NCBI RefSeq assembly: GCF_000224145.3
Contig: NW_004190387.2
Location: 1-64,000 of the forward strand
Origin: Ciona intestinalis
Lineage: Eukaryota; Chordata; Ascidiacea; Phlebobranchia; Cionidae
Direction of reading: 5' to 3'
Length of the DNA: 64,000 nucleotides
Of this stretch, positions 10,477 through 22,100 are shown piece by piece (the first letter of the stretch is position 1; each line of letters starts with the position of its first letter). Made by a program: the position numbers and the translations under genes. A model generated the notes under the pieces. The model was not told the DNA's origin, ran no database searches, and saw only the letters and a program-made list of their open reading frames with translations.

Positions 10477-13400
10477 CTAAAACTTTTTGAGGCAGTTGTC
10501 TATTTTACATCGACATATTGGACATTTTGGTAACGCTACAGCACACCGTGCACAAGCACACAGGTGACCACATGGGAAGAACACAATACTTGCGATCTTA
10601 TCTCTACACATTTTGCATTTTCTTTCTTCTTGTAATTCCCTCATTCTTGCCTCAATTAAAGAAGTTTTGTCTGGAATAAAAAGTAGTGTGAAAAACATTG
10701 GTAAGTTTGATACTAACTTCAACCTACAACATTTAAAAAAGGGGGTCCTAGGGCAACTTTGGTCTAAGTCCCAGACCCTTAACATGACCAGGTATATGAA
10801 CACCTATATTCAAACCAGAAAAACGAAATTTTTATGTATTTTTTTAACAAAAATCCTAATCAAATTAAAGGCATATATAGGTAATATATAGGTAACGATT
10901 AATACAGCTTTTAAAATTGTGCGAAAAGCAAAACATTCCTCATTTACTGTGCACAAAAATAATGACAGAAAAACAAAATTTTTATAATTTTTTTTAACAA
11001 AAATCCTAACCAAGTAAAAGGCATATATAGGTAACGATTAATACAGCTTTTAAAATTGTGCCAAAAGCAAAACATTCCTGTTTAACTTAACTTTACCTAA
11101 CAATATTTAAAAAAACAAAACAAACGTCTTGCATTGTCAGTGTCTTATTCAAATAGAACTACTAAATACCTGTTTCAAATGATTCATTGTTTTCATTCTC
11201 AATCTGAACCCCCTGTGATGTTCCAGGAATGTTTGTGACATCGAAATTTCCATTGTCACAATTAGGTTGGTCATAAGAAGCCAGATCATTGATTAATTCT
11301 TCCACAGAAATGTAGAGGTTTCCACCAGAACCAAGTCTCCTGTTGGTAATATACATGTGTATAACATGGGTTTCTTCTGATACATCAAACACATGGTCTA
11401 TTCATACACCTCATGCTCACTGTCGAGCTATAACATGGGTGTCTTCTTATACACCAGGCACACATGGTGTATTTATACACCTCATGCTCACTCTAGTTAT
11501 AACATGGGTGTTTTCTTATACACCAGACACACATGGTGTATTCATACACCTCATGCTCACTGTCGAGTTATAACATGGGTGTCTTCCTATACACCAGACA
11601 CACATGGTGTATTCATACACCTCATGCTCACTGTTGAGTTATAACATGGGTGTCTTCTTATACACCAAACACACATGGAGTATTTATGCACCTCATGCTC
11701 ACTGTTGAGTTATAACATGGGTGTCTTCTTATACACCAGACACACATGGTGTATTCATACACCTCATGCTCACTGTCAAGTTATAACATGGCTGTCTTCT
11801 TATACACCAGACACACAAGGTGTATTCAAACACCTCATGCTCACTGTCAAGTTATAACATGGGTGTCTACTTATACACCAGACACATACGCGCCTAGTAT
11901 GGGGAGGCGGGGAGGCGACGCCTCCCCGGTATTTACCGTTATGACGTCAGAAAAACAGGTCGCGTAAGTCTAAACGTCGCGTATTTCTCCAACCGAAAAA
12001 AATGCTTTGACCGTTTTATAGACAAATTTTATTTTTCTTGCACAATGTTAAATGTTCCCTGCTACGAAAACGTATTGGTCCATCTCCATTGTTGGACCAA
12101 GCGCGATTATATGTTTTCACTATAACACGCGTCGACGGCCGTCACTTTCCGCCAAAACTNNNNNNNNNNNNNNNNNNNNNNNNNNNNNNNNNNNNNNNNN
12201 NNNNNNNNNTACGTTTATGAACAATTTAGCGCTCTGCATTAATTCTGACGTAAGTGTGGGGAAACCTAACATCAGGCTGGAAAATACCTTACGCGAAGGC
12301 GTTCGTTAATCTTGCTAAACTTACCAAGAGTTTTAATCACGCCGACACACGTTAACAATTTACCTTCGTTCAGTGTGCGTCGCATTGTAGCGAATAGCAA
12401 CTTCTATACGCTAACAACGACTAGATACTCAAAATATTTCTCAGCATAAAACCGCAATTGTTCTATGAAGCAAACACACTTTTAATCCCAACACCTTAAA
12501 GGCAATAAACCACTATTGTATTAATAATCGACGCAACAATTGCTGCTGTGTTGCAACAATCTAATTGTTACTCAATCCCGAATAATCCACGTGTGGATTG
12601 GTACTGTGTCATAACAGAAATACGTGTTTATCTAACTTTACGTAAGACTCGTAGTTATGATGCAACCGGTAAACTTGTTGCGCAATCAAAGCTAAATTCC
12701 CAAACTCGTCCAAACGCGACCGTAATCGCAAAGAGACAGCGTATTTGATGTTTCTCGTTTTTACTTTTTGTTATAAAATAGTATCGCCTCCCCGCTGATT
12801 TTGAAATCTAGGCGCCTATGACCAGACACACATGGTGTATTCAAACACCTCATGCTCACTGTCTAGTTATTACATGGGTGTCTTATTATACACCAGACAC
12901 ACATGGTGTATTCAAACACCTCATGCTCACTGTCTAGTTATTACATGGGTGTCTTATTATACACCATAGACACATATGGTGTATTCATACACAATACACC
13001 TCATGCTCATTCTCTAATAACAACATTGGTGTCTTATAACACCAGATACACATGGACGTGATATTTTTATAATGTAGTTAAACCTATAGTTGTCAGACAT
13101 AGGAAACAACATAGTTGTCAAACATGTTTGTATGGATACATAGCATCAGAATAAGCCCTATTTCAAGGTGTAAGGATATAGGGCTTTGCATAATAATCGT
13201 ACGATGCAGGTGATGGCTGTTATGTATGGGTGAGGTTCCATAGTACGGCATGCCAGACACCTTGTATTTAAACCAGAGTTGCCCAATTAGCCAACAGCGT
13301 CTAACCTGCGACAACTAATTGTCGGACATGGGTTGTCCAGAGCCTCAGGTTCCCTTATGTTGGGTGAAGGATAATAATGTATCATGTAATAACTGTCATA

Positions 13401-16400
13401 CCTTGCAACAATATGTTGTATCCTAGATTTTTCAAATCCCATGTCGAAAGCTGTTTGAACAATATCACTAAGCATGTATTGGTTAATTTGTTCTTCATGG
13501 GTTAACGCCTCATTCTGAGTGAATAAATATCAGAAATAAATTTTCCCACATTACAATACTTAGTACCGCGGCACGGTGGTTAGCTCAAAGGCTTTAACCC
13601 AGAGGTAACGGGCTCAAGGCTCATCCCCGCTACTACAACTAACAACAAATCCTTTATAGTGGTCATACTCGTAAGCTGGCACAAGGTATATCAAACACAA
13701 CACCCATGTTATAATACCTATCTTTTTCCCGCTACGTGAGGGAAAAGCAAATTGGAACATTAAACAGTTTACCTTGTGGTCAACACCACGGGGGTTACGA
13801 ACTGGAAAACTTGTAGGCGGGACAGGTTGATCACGAATTGAGGAGTGGGGTAAGTTGGGATAACGAGAAACTATCCGCTGAACAAAATCTGGTCCTTTTT
13901 GTTGCAACACAAACTGGCATCTGTTGTATATCAATGGCCGGTTTACTATCTAATGTATATTTAAATTATAATACATATATATTGCCGGTCTCCAATCTAT
14001 TTAAATAAGATACTGACGATGCCATTTAGGTGAAATATATATCTCTTATATTATACAATTGGTTGGACTGAATTTTTGTTCGTTTTGTTTTCGTAGTTAT
14101 GTCGCAATAGTTTAGTAAAAACTTGATTTTTGGAAATCAATTTAGTTGAATTTGCTTAAATTTTAGTTAAAAAATAAACAGAGCCTCAAATTTGCCACAA
14201 GCCACAATTTTAATTTAAGCATAAACTTAACTTAAGCTACAATGTTTAACTTTAATAAAAATTGAATACATTTAGATTTGGATGATTTGTTCACACATAT
14301 TACAATTGGTAGACCGTAGAAACTATGTCAGTAACATCCTCTAACGCTTCTGAAAAGAAATTTCACATGGGGTGGCAGAGAAAAAAAGGTGGTGCAATCT
14401 CAGGCACACGTGATACAGGGATCTGTTTTGAATGTTATAAAATCTAAATAACAAAGGCCAACTGGCAGTTTGTTTGCTGGCCACATTCTGATCATATCTA
14501 CTGGTGTCACAAACATAAAATTTCGACACCCTACTGATCAGACTGCATAAATTCTATTTAAATTTCATAATTCCAAAAACTATTAATTGTGGTTATAATT
14601 TTTTATGAAAATTAATATTTTCAAATAAAAACGTATACGTAGCTATTGAATAAGGTATTAACTTACATTGGAAACCACTTTGCGTGTTCAGTCCACGGTT
14701 CATCATCTGGATCCCAGTTCTGTAAACCTCTGTTACAATACCAGCACTTTACACGATCTCGGTCTCCTGGATAAATTTACTCAACAATATATTTGCTACC
14801 AAAGCTAATTAATTTTATAATATTGGTAAATTAAAATTTTATTCTTTTTTTTACTTATGCAAAACAGAAGAAAAACATTTTTTAGGCCTACAGATTAGTT
14901 TTAAATGATACTGTTTTAAGCAAAAACCCTTATAAAATTAGATTTTAACTTTAGGTAAGAAATAATAAAGATTAAATTGCTAAACCTTTGGCCTGCACAG
15001 CACAAACCGAATACTCACCAAGATAATAGAACCCAGCCTTCGCAATTTGCTCTGCCGTAGCACGGAAATTACTTTGGAACGAGATGGGTAAATGTTTCCA
15101 ATCTCAATCTCAAACTCCTCATGTGTGGGTTCACAGGACATAGACACGGAAACATGTTTTCGAAGTTCTGCTGTTAATTTACATAATAGAATGATATTTA
15201 TTTATCGTCGCTTGACGGGGCAACGGCAGTCGTTATAACATGGGTGTTCTGTTTCATACACCTCGAGCCTGCTTACGATTACAATGTGCGTAACTTATTT
15301 ATCCTCGCAAGGTGGGGCAACGGCAGTCGTTATAACACATGCGTTTTGTTTCCCAAAACCCCTGCCTGCTTACAAGTTACCACATATGTAACTTTCTATG
15401 TCAGGTCTTTCCAAATTTTTTTTGCTTACAATCCTTTTTAATCACCTAAAATTTCCTGCAACCCTTGGTTAATAGTATTATACATGCAGTACTTTGTGAA
15501 AAATTGGTGAACTCCCGGTGACCCCTAAACCCTAAAGTTCATTACTCCCCAGTATATAAGAACTTGTTTTATGCAATCGTGTTCAATGATCTCACCCTTT
15601 CATTTTGACTTGGATCCCAAGGATCTTGGATTTCTGTTCTACGAAAAGGCATAGCAGAGACAATGCTCCTTGCTGCTCTAGGGTGAACAATACGTGCAGT
15701 TTGAGCCGGCATGTCACTACTTGGGTGTTGCGTACCAAATTTCTCTTCACTAAAGACTTTGTTCTAAAACGAAAAAATTTTCAGCAATCTGTTTTTTTTT
15801 GCGTTCTCGATACGATTAGATTGGTTAAATTAATAACAAGATTTAAAGTATGATAATGCCTAATAAGATTTACCCAAAGCGCTGTTTGAGCTGGCATGTC
15901 ATCGCTTGCAGGTGATGCAGCAAATCCTTCTATGTCTATTTCAGCGTTTTGACCCTAAAATCAAAATACAAGAGTAAATGGAAGTTTATGGTAAAGTTTT
16001 TATTCTTAACCATAACTTTTAACTGTTGTGTATAATACTAAAATTAATACTAAAAGTTTGTATAATACAAATATCATACTAAAGACCAAACTAATTGTGT
16101 AAAACCTTTGTGTATAATACTAAAATACTGTGAAATTGAGTTTAATAGTAATACTAATATTGTGTCTAATACTAATAGACAATGGTAATATAATACTAAA
16201 GACAAAAAAAATGTGTAGAAGCACTTACACTGACGAAGTGTCTGACTGGTTCACCAACACCAGATAAACCAGATGGTTGCATAATGTTTCTATTCAAACC
16301 ATCTGCAATAAAAGCAGACAGTGTGATTGTGATATAGTAGGGTGGGGGAAGATTTAGCACATAAAATCCAAATATCCTGATCGTGTTTTAACAGTATCAC

Positions 16401-17000
16401 CTCTTTCAGTATCACCTGGTAGAATGTAAACGCTGTGTTGTCCAGGGGGGTCACGGGGTCTGTTGCATAATAAAAAACGTCATTAAAAAAGACATTTTTA
16501 TTATAACCCACGTAGATTAAACTTTTTATTTTCTTCAAATTTTTTTTTCCGTTAAAAAAAATCATTGTAAGTTGAATGAATGTAACTTGCTTATCTTCAT
16601 GTGGCCAGAAAATGACAGCCGTTATAACATGGGTGTTCTATTTCATACACCTCATGCCAGCTTAGGGAGTTGTCACATATGCAAATTTTTGGGTGATTGT
16701 TTTATATATATATTGCATGGCTGACAATATAAACAAGACAACCCATTAGTGACCACTGGGTTGGAGCAATTGCCATTAAGTGTCTTGCCAAGGAACATAC
16801 GCCCTCAATGGTAGCAGCGACAAGCTTTGAACCAATAAACTCTAGGTTAAAAGCAGGCGGGTCAACTGTGCCATGGCGCCAGTAAATTTAAATATTTTCC
16901 AATTAGGTACACACCTGTTAACATGGGTTCTTCCAGAATGTATATTTCCATTTTCTCCAACATCAGGCATTTCTGAGGAGCCTGCCTCTTTGGAAGCCAT
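10477..17000 (-). CDS. Inhibitor-of-apoptosis protein (BIR-UBA-RING), with frameshift
   Basis: Coding exons 16915-17000, 16416-16459, 16229-16302, 15874-15954, 15596-15763, 15019-15170, 14667-14766, 13773-13920, 13402-13514, 11170-11339 and 10477-10670. Phases agree throughout except in 15019-15170, where one base too many breaks the frame; without it the product is 442 residues. IAPs bind caspases or adaptors through BIR domains and ubiquitinate targets through RING. Visible: BIR near residues 168-245 with zinc ligands C-x2-C-x16-H-x6-C (C209, C212, H229, C236) and AGFYYLG; UBA near 295-345 (DMGFEKSRI); RING at about 397-438 with [12 protein letters not shown] and CPIC. One BIR and no CARD resembles BIRC7/8 layouts more than cIAP. 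The exons at 15874 and 15596 each encode a DMPAQTA motif, suggesting an old exon duplication. The ATG lies 7 nt inside an acceptor (cag at 17008-17010). Confidence 0.88.
10816..11079. repeat. ~150-bp imperfect tandem duplication in IAP intron
   Basis: 10816-10940 recurs at about 10972-11079; both contain aaaatttttat, taacaaaaatcctaa, aaaggcatatataggtaa and acagcttttaaaattgtg. An 11-bp tatataggtaa insert distinguishes the first copy. Confidence 0.8.
11889..12820. mobile_element. ~0.93-kb insertion inside the minisatellite
   Basis: Unique sequence between the two minisatellite blocks, more GC-rich at its ends and with inverted ends: left gcgcctag then gcggggaggcga, right tcgcctccccgc then ctaggcgc. 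It includes a 50-N gap (12160-12209). No coding frame longer than about 85 codons. A non-autonomous DNA transposon is the simplest reading. I could not define a target duplication. Confidence 0.55.
12160..12209. other. 50-N assembly gap
   Basis: Exactly 50 N inside the insertion. The flanks do not obviously overlap each other. Confidence 0.95.
13564..13750 (+). mobile_element. tRNA-derived SINE
   Basis: Begins with a tRNA-like head, cacggtggttagctcaaagg (A-box type) followed by gggctcaaggctc (B-box type), then the family body with cacaacacccatgttataa. It overlaps the 3' side of the IAP intron between 13514 and 13773. Confidence 0.65.
16335..16400. mobile_element. Truncated MITE-like copy
   Basis: One end (tagtagggtgggggaagat) plus the gatcgtgtttta interior, then broken. 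It sits in the IAP intron next to the 44-nt exon 16416-16459. Confidence 0.5.
16570..16885 (-). mobile_element. Near full-length tRNA-derived SINE
   Basis: Read on the minus strand the tRNA-like head is at 16790-16885 (gccatggcacag, then a B-box-like ttggttcaaagc). The body carries attagtgaccactgggttgg, cttgccaaggaacatac and the 5'-end family words acaacccattag and catacacctcatg on the plus strand. Fragments of the same family recur dozens of times in the window. Confidence 0.7.
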
Positions 17001-17045
17001 ATCGATTCTGTAATAGTTAAAAAATATTTAATATATATTAATAAA

Positions 17046-17155
17046 ATAGAGTGCTACTAAAGAATCCTCCCCCTAACTAATAACCCCTAACTATCAACCT
17101 CTAACACTTTCCAGCAGCATAATCAGTAACGTAGCACAGGATTCTTCACTAGTGC
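17046..17155. mobile_element. Decayed relative of the 8771 fold-back element
   Basis: Ends gtgctactaaagaatcctcc and ggattcttcactagtgcc face each other across a taacccctaac-type middle, as in 8771-8912, but with more mismatches. Confidence 0.55.
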
Positions 17156-17494
17156 CAAACAGAGTAAAATAAAAGCCATCCTATTAGTCGTTCTCAACAT
17201 TTCGCAGTCAGTCCACAAAATACTCATGCCCCATATTTCATGAACCATTGTATTTAATCTTTGGCCAAAAGTACTATTTTATTGAATAAGTTGCATAAGG
17301 CAGGCTATATATTGAAGAAATAAAGGCAACGGCAAAGATGAGCTTTTCCTCTTTTTGTTATCACTGCCTAAAAATATGCACTAGCAGCTCAAATTTGAAC
17401 TGTTGTACATTTAGGCATTTGAGTATAAACCCAAACTATATATACCTGCAACTTTTGTACAGTTTTGATAATTTATAAATTAAAATTAACTCAC

Positions 17495-17764
17495 TTTTTT
17501 TTCTAGCAAATATTCTTCCAAACTAATCGTTGCTCTGTGTATTTGCAAGTTCCATCTAAGACTGAAGAATGCTTTCATCTTCGTTGCCCACCCTTTTATA
17601 CACGGGGCGCAAAAAAGGGTACGTACTTCAGCGGAATGGGTGCTAGTGAGGAATCCGCGGAATGCGTCAAAAACAGCAACAGCGCAAGCGCATACACACC
17701 TTGTGTCATTCAGAAGGAAAATAAACAAGTCACGTGGGTCAATTTCAAGTCACGTGGGTCAATC
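17495..17764 (-). promoter_or_regulatory. Likely IAP 5' exon and promoter with paired E-boxes
   Basis: A minus-strand gtgagt donor at 17489-17494 defines a probable 5' untranslated exon whose partner is the acceptor 7 nt upstream of the IAP ATG. Just upstream, a 20-bp unit (caagtcacgtgggtcaat) is repeated at 17726-17743 and 17746-17763, placing two CACGTG E-boxes 20 bp apart, in a GTCACGTG context. A further cacgtg lies at 18260-18265. Function is inferred from position and motif only. Confidence 0.45.
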
Positions 17765-19187
17765 GAAACACGTTAATCGCACAAAGCGTTGACTCGGCAA
17801 AATTTCAAAGCTCGTGCACTCGTGCGAGTCTCTCCCACAGAAATAAAAAGAATAGAACGCGCATCTCTAATATCGGCAAAGAAGAGAGGTGATACACCCT
17901 CTCTTTTTCACGACTCGTTCCCGGTTACTATAGTAGTCAATAGAAGCCAGGGCGTTTTATGTAGTTTTTCTTCGTTTTTTTGACTTATTTTAAGTTAATA
18001 GGGAAAAATAAATATTTCCAGACATATACATATTTCTAATAAACCGTTTGTTTGAACGTTTTTAATTAAATTTATAAAATAATTAATTTTCCCAAGCAAG
18101 CGCTAAAGTGTAAGCGTTAACCTACCAAAAACTAAACTGGCCTAATAAAGTTGAATAGTTAGTGTAGTTTTCAAAATAAACACCTAAAACCTCCTAAAAT
18201 CACTGTGCGCCTATCTTTTACAATGGAGACCAAGCGAAATGGGGACGGAGTTGGCGGTCACGTGAATAGAAAAAGGAATATATCACGGTTTTGGGAAGTT
18301 GCGCGTTCTACTCTTTTTTATTTCTGTGGTCTCTACTAACTTTGGTGCACATGAGTTTAGACACGTTGCTACAAAATATTGTAAATATTTCAATATGTGC
18401 TATTTTTAAATGCACAAAATATCGCATTCTGGCAGTGTTAGCCTCCCTGCGTCTAACCCAGAAGTTATGAGTTCAAGGCTCGTAGCTGTAGGTGCTACAC
18501 AATAACCGCAAATTGTTGTGACAAAATTTAAAATGTTCATTGATGCTAACCGTCCTTGACACATTGGGAGATAAACAAATTTACAGTCATTTTGCGAGTA
18601 TACTTTATTATTATTGAAGTAAAGCAATTAATATGAGCTAATATTTACAAAATTAACTACACAAGTAATTCAATTGTTGGTGACCATTTAATAAACTACA
18701 CGTCATTACGTTGGCACTGCATCTGCATAGAATACTTTAGATTAGGGGTAGGCAAACTCAAAACTGTGGGCTAAATATACCCTATAATTCTGGCAAACTA
18801 AATACTTTTACAGTTTTGGATTATTTTAATTAAAATAAAACAAGATGTCTGCTACCAATTTGTGTTAAAACTAAATTTAAAAAGAGTTTGCCAATGCCTA
18901 TTTTTGGTCAAACCAACATAACATACATGCAGTGGAAGTAAATAAATGTAACCAAGGTTAGTATACCAAGTTTGCCTACTTTGTAAGTGCAAACAGTGCA
19001 ATAAAATGTCTACAGTCAATTTTATACAGGTAATGTTATATTAACTATGGATAAAGATACTTTGTTAGCACGTAGTAGTACTGTACAGTGCTATACACAA
19101 AAAAGTGTTAAATTGAAAAAAAACAATAACGTATCTTTATCTTGGTTAATACTGTTTGAAGATTATATAAAAAAGAGTTGTAAAAAG
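17765..19187. other. DUOX 3' untranslated/intergenic region
   Basis: No coding exon found. A SINE head lies near 18425-18500 (plus strand, gttagcctccctgcgtctaacccag). A possible AATAAA signal on the minus strand is at 18604-18609, 580 bp past the DUOX stop. Confidence 0.45.
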
Positions 19188-22100
19188 TTAAAAGTTTTCA
19201 AAGTGGTGAAGAAATGAAGCACCCTCGTATTTATTAAGTTTAGCACAAGTCTGTTCCACACAACTTGTCATAGGAGGTGGCCCGCAACTGAAGACGCCAA
19301 ACTTTTCAACCTAAAAAAAGTGTCACGAATGTCACATTTTTGAACTTAACAAAATCTAGGCTGACATTACCAGAAAAAAGTTACACTTGTAGTGTCCAAA
19401 ATAGGGAATTTAATAGTGGCCAGTACGCTTGCCTCTTGCCCAAAAGTAACAGGTACAAGTCTAAATGCTGCTACTACCGTGTACAAATCAACTTGTGTGG
19501 TTGGGCAAAACACTTAAAGGTAATTGCTGCTTGCCAATGGTAAGTTATGGGTTGTCCAAATTGTCAACCATACTTTCAAAAATGGAAAATGCAAAATCGT
19601 AAGCAAAACCGGGTGTATGAATCAGAACACCGTGTTTTAACGACTGTTTGCCTACTACAGCAAACAATTTACATTTATTTATTCAACGTTTTTGGAACAA
19701 ACAATTTACTTTTATTTATTCAACCTTTTTACCTCAGCATGTTCCTCTGTGAGAGAAACAAAAAAAGATTTGAATTCAGGTCTTCCAAAATGAGTGACGG
19801 CTCTCAGTCCTGTAAACAATGACTTGCCAGCTACTTTTTGGAAGTGTCGCTCACATATATACTGCAAATATCGAATAAAAAATATAAATAAAGGAATACA
19901 AACTTATGTAGCATTACATAATTGTTTAATAATACTAGCAGCAATGAGCCTTGAACACGTAACCTCTACGTTAAAGGTTAGAGGCAGGTAGACTAAATTA
20001 TGTAACGACACAAGACACACAAATCCATCTATGCTTATTGCTTAAGCAAACTTATTTACTGAATTGGGTAGTGCAAAAATTGCAGGGGTAACCTGTTGCC
20101 CTTGACACCCTATGTTTGTTGCCTATTATGATTTGTATCCACTCACCAACATTGTTGTCCTGAGATCAAACTTTTGAGGGAACTGTGTGATGAATATATG
20201 GGTGTCGAGTAAATCACTTGCATCCTTGCTTTCAACTTCTTGTATGATATCGGTCAACCATTCATACTGTTTTTGGTCCCTTGTTATCCACATAAAATAA
20301 ACCTAAACAAAGAAACATTAGAGATCTGTAAATGCAGATGATGGCAGATGGTAGTTAGGGTTACATTGTTACAATAGAGAAATAATTACAGTCAAAAGTA
20401 AATGTAATATTAATATTTTAAGGGCGGACAATTACCCACAAAACCCGGTGGTCTATTAGTTATCTAAATTATAAACCATGCGTTAAAAAAATAACAAAAT
20501 CCCCAACCAAGTTAAATAAGTGGTAACTCGCAAGGACGAGGTGTATTAAACAAAAAACCCGTGTTATACGGACTGTCATTGCCGCCACGCAGGGTCGGCA
20601 GGGATAAATATGTTTCACTTACCTTTTTGCATTGAATCTTAACCCCAGACTGAGCAACACTGACCAAATCCTTTAATATGGAAGCAAACGGTGTAACACC
20701 AATCCCACCACCAACAAGGACCGACACATCGTATTTATACCAATCCTGGTGGCCTTCTCCAAATGGTCCATCCAAATATAACTGGAAACAAAATACAATT
20801 TAATTATTGATAGGTACTGCTGTACTAAAAAACTGTACTTGTAAATTCACTATCATAAAACATTTTTTTTGCAATAATGTTTACCAGAATATAATGCAGG
20901 TAGTCAGACAGACATGTTTGAAAACCAATGACACATATACCCACACAAATTGCAACATCAAGCCTTAGACTCTTATCCTTTATGCCAAAGGCAGGAGCTT
21001 TAACCATACCTTGCCCAGTGCCGTACAATTTTATTTTTTATTTGATTTTTGCAGTGTATATAAAAATATCTATTTTTGTATACATATAATAGAATAAAAT
21101 GTAACTTGCTTTATTTTCGCATGGTCTTAAAGTGACAGTCTTTATAACACAGGTGTTCTGTTTCATACACCTGGTGTTTGCTTACGAGTTACAATGTATG
21201 TCACTTATTTATCCTCGCGTGGCGGGGTAAAAACAGTCGTTATAACACGGGTGTTCTGTTTCATACACCTCCTGCCCGCTTACAAGTTTCCATGTTTACT
21301 ATGTTATAGTAACTTACCTTTGGATAAGGGGAGTCTCTTAGCACATCTGGGTTGTAAATACTCCTCAAGTTAATAGTCCAAGGTCCTACAGCTCGAATAT
21401 GAAGTTTCAATGTGTCTTCATGGGGTGCAGATGTGAGGGTGAACGGATGATATTCATTCTGTGATTGAGCCAAGCATGCTATGCGAACCTGTATCGAAGT
21501 ATAGTGATGGATGAATATTACTTGTCTACCCTGGCCAGTGGGCCAATTTCAACACACAGTTAGGAATTTCATGCAGCTAAATTGTAACTTATGTGGCTAA
21601 GTGGTTAGCGCGCCCGCCTGTAACCCAGAGGTAATGGGTTCAAGCAGTGGCGTCGATTTTATAAAAACGTAGGGGTTGCGACATTACACTATGTTAGCTG
21701 AAAGTAGGTATATGTAGAACAAGTAAAACCACGCATATAACGTGTGCGGCATTCANTAGAAAAGGTATGACATAAGTCTGGCAGTTGATTGCGGGTAAGN
21801 NNNNNNNNNNNNNNNNNNNNNNNNNNNNNNNNNNNNNNNNNNNNNNNNNNNNNNNNNNNNNNNNNNNNNNNNNNNNNNNNNNNNNNNNNNNNNNNNNNNN
21901 NNNNNNNNNNNNNNNNNNNNNNNNNNNNNNNNNNNNNNNNNNNNNNNNNNNNNNNNNNNNNNNNNNNNNNNNNNNNNNNNNNNNNNNNNNNNNNNNNNNN
22001 NNNNNNNNNNNNNNNNNNNNNNNNNNNNNNNNNNNNNNNNNNNNNNNNNNNNNNNNNNNNNNNNNNNNNNNNNNNNNNNNNNNNNNNNNNNNNNNNNNNN

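Larger units (their letters stand above)
11363..13060. repeat. 69-71-bp minisatellite in IAP intron, split by an insertion
   Basis: Units containing aacatgggtgtcttcttat, caccagacacacatggtgta and cacctcatgctcactgt repeat from 11363 to about 11890 (period 69-71), then resume at about 12829-13060. The same words occur in the SINE 5' region (cgttataacacgggtgttctg, catacacctcatgc), so the array may have grown from a SINE piece. Confidence 0.85.

Noticed and set aside
11363..11890. CRISPR-like array
   Set aside because: Units are contiguous and variable with no unique spacers of constant length, in a eukaryotic intron.
7618..17000. An operon joining BLOC1S1 and IAP
   Set aside because: Same strand, but about 1.4 kb separates them, far more than in typical Ciona operons.
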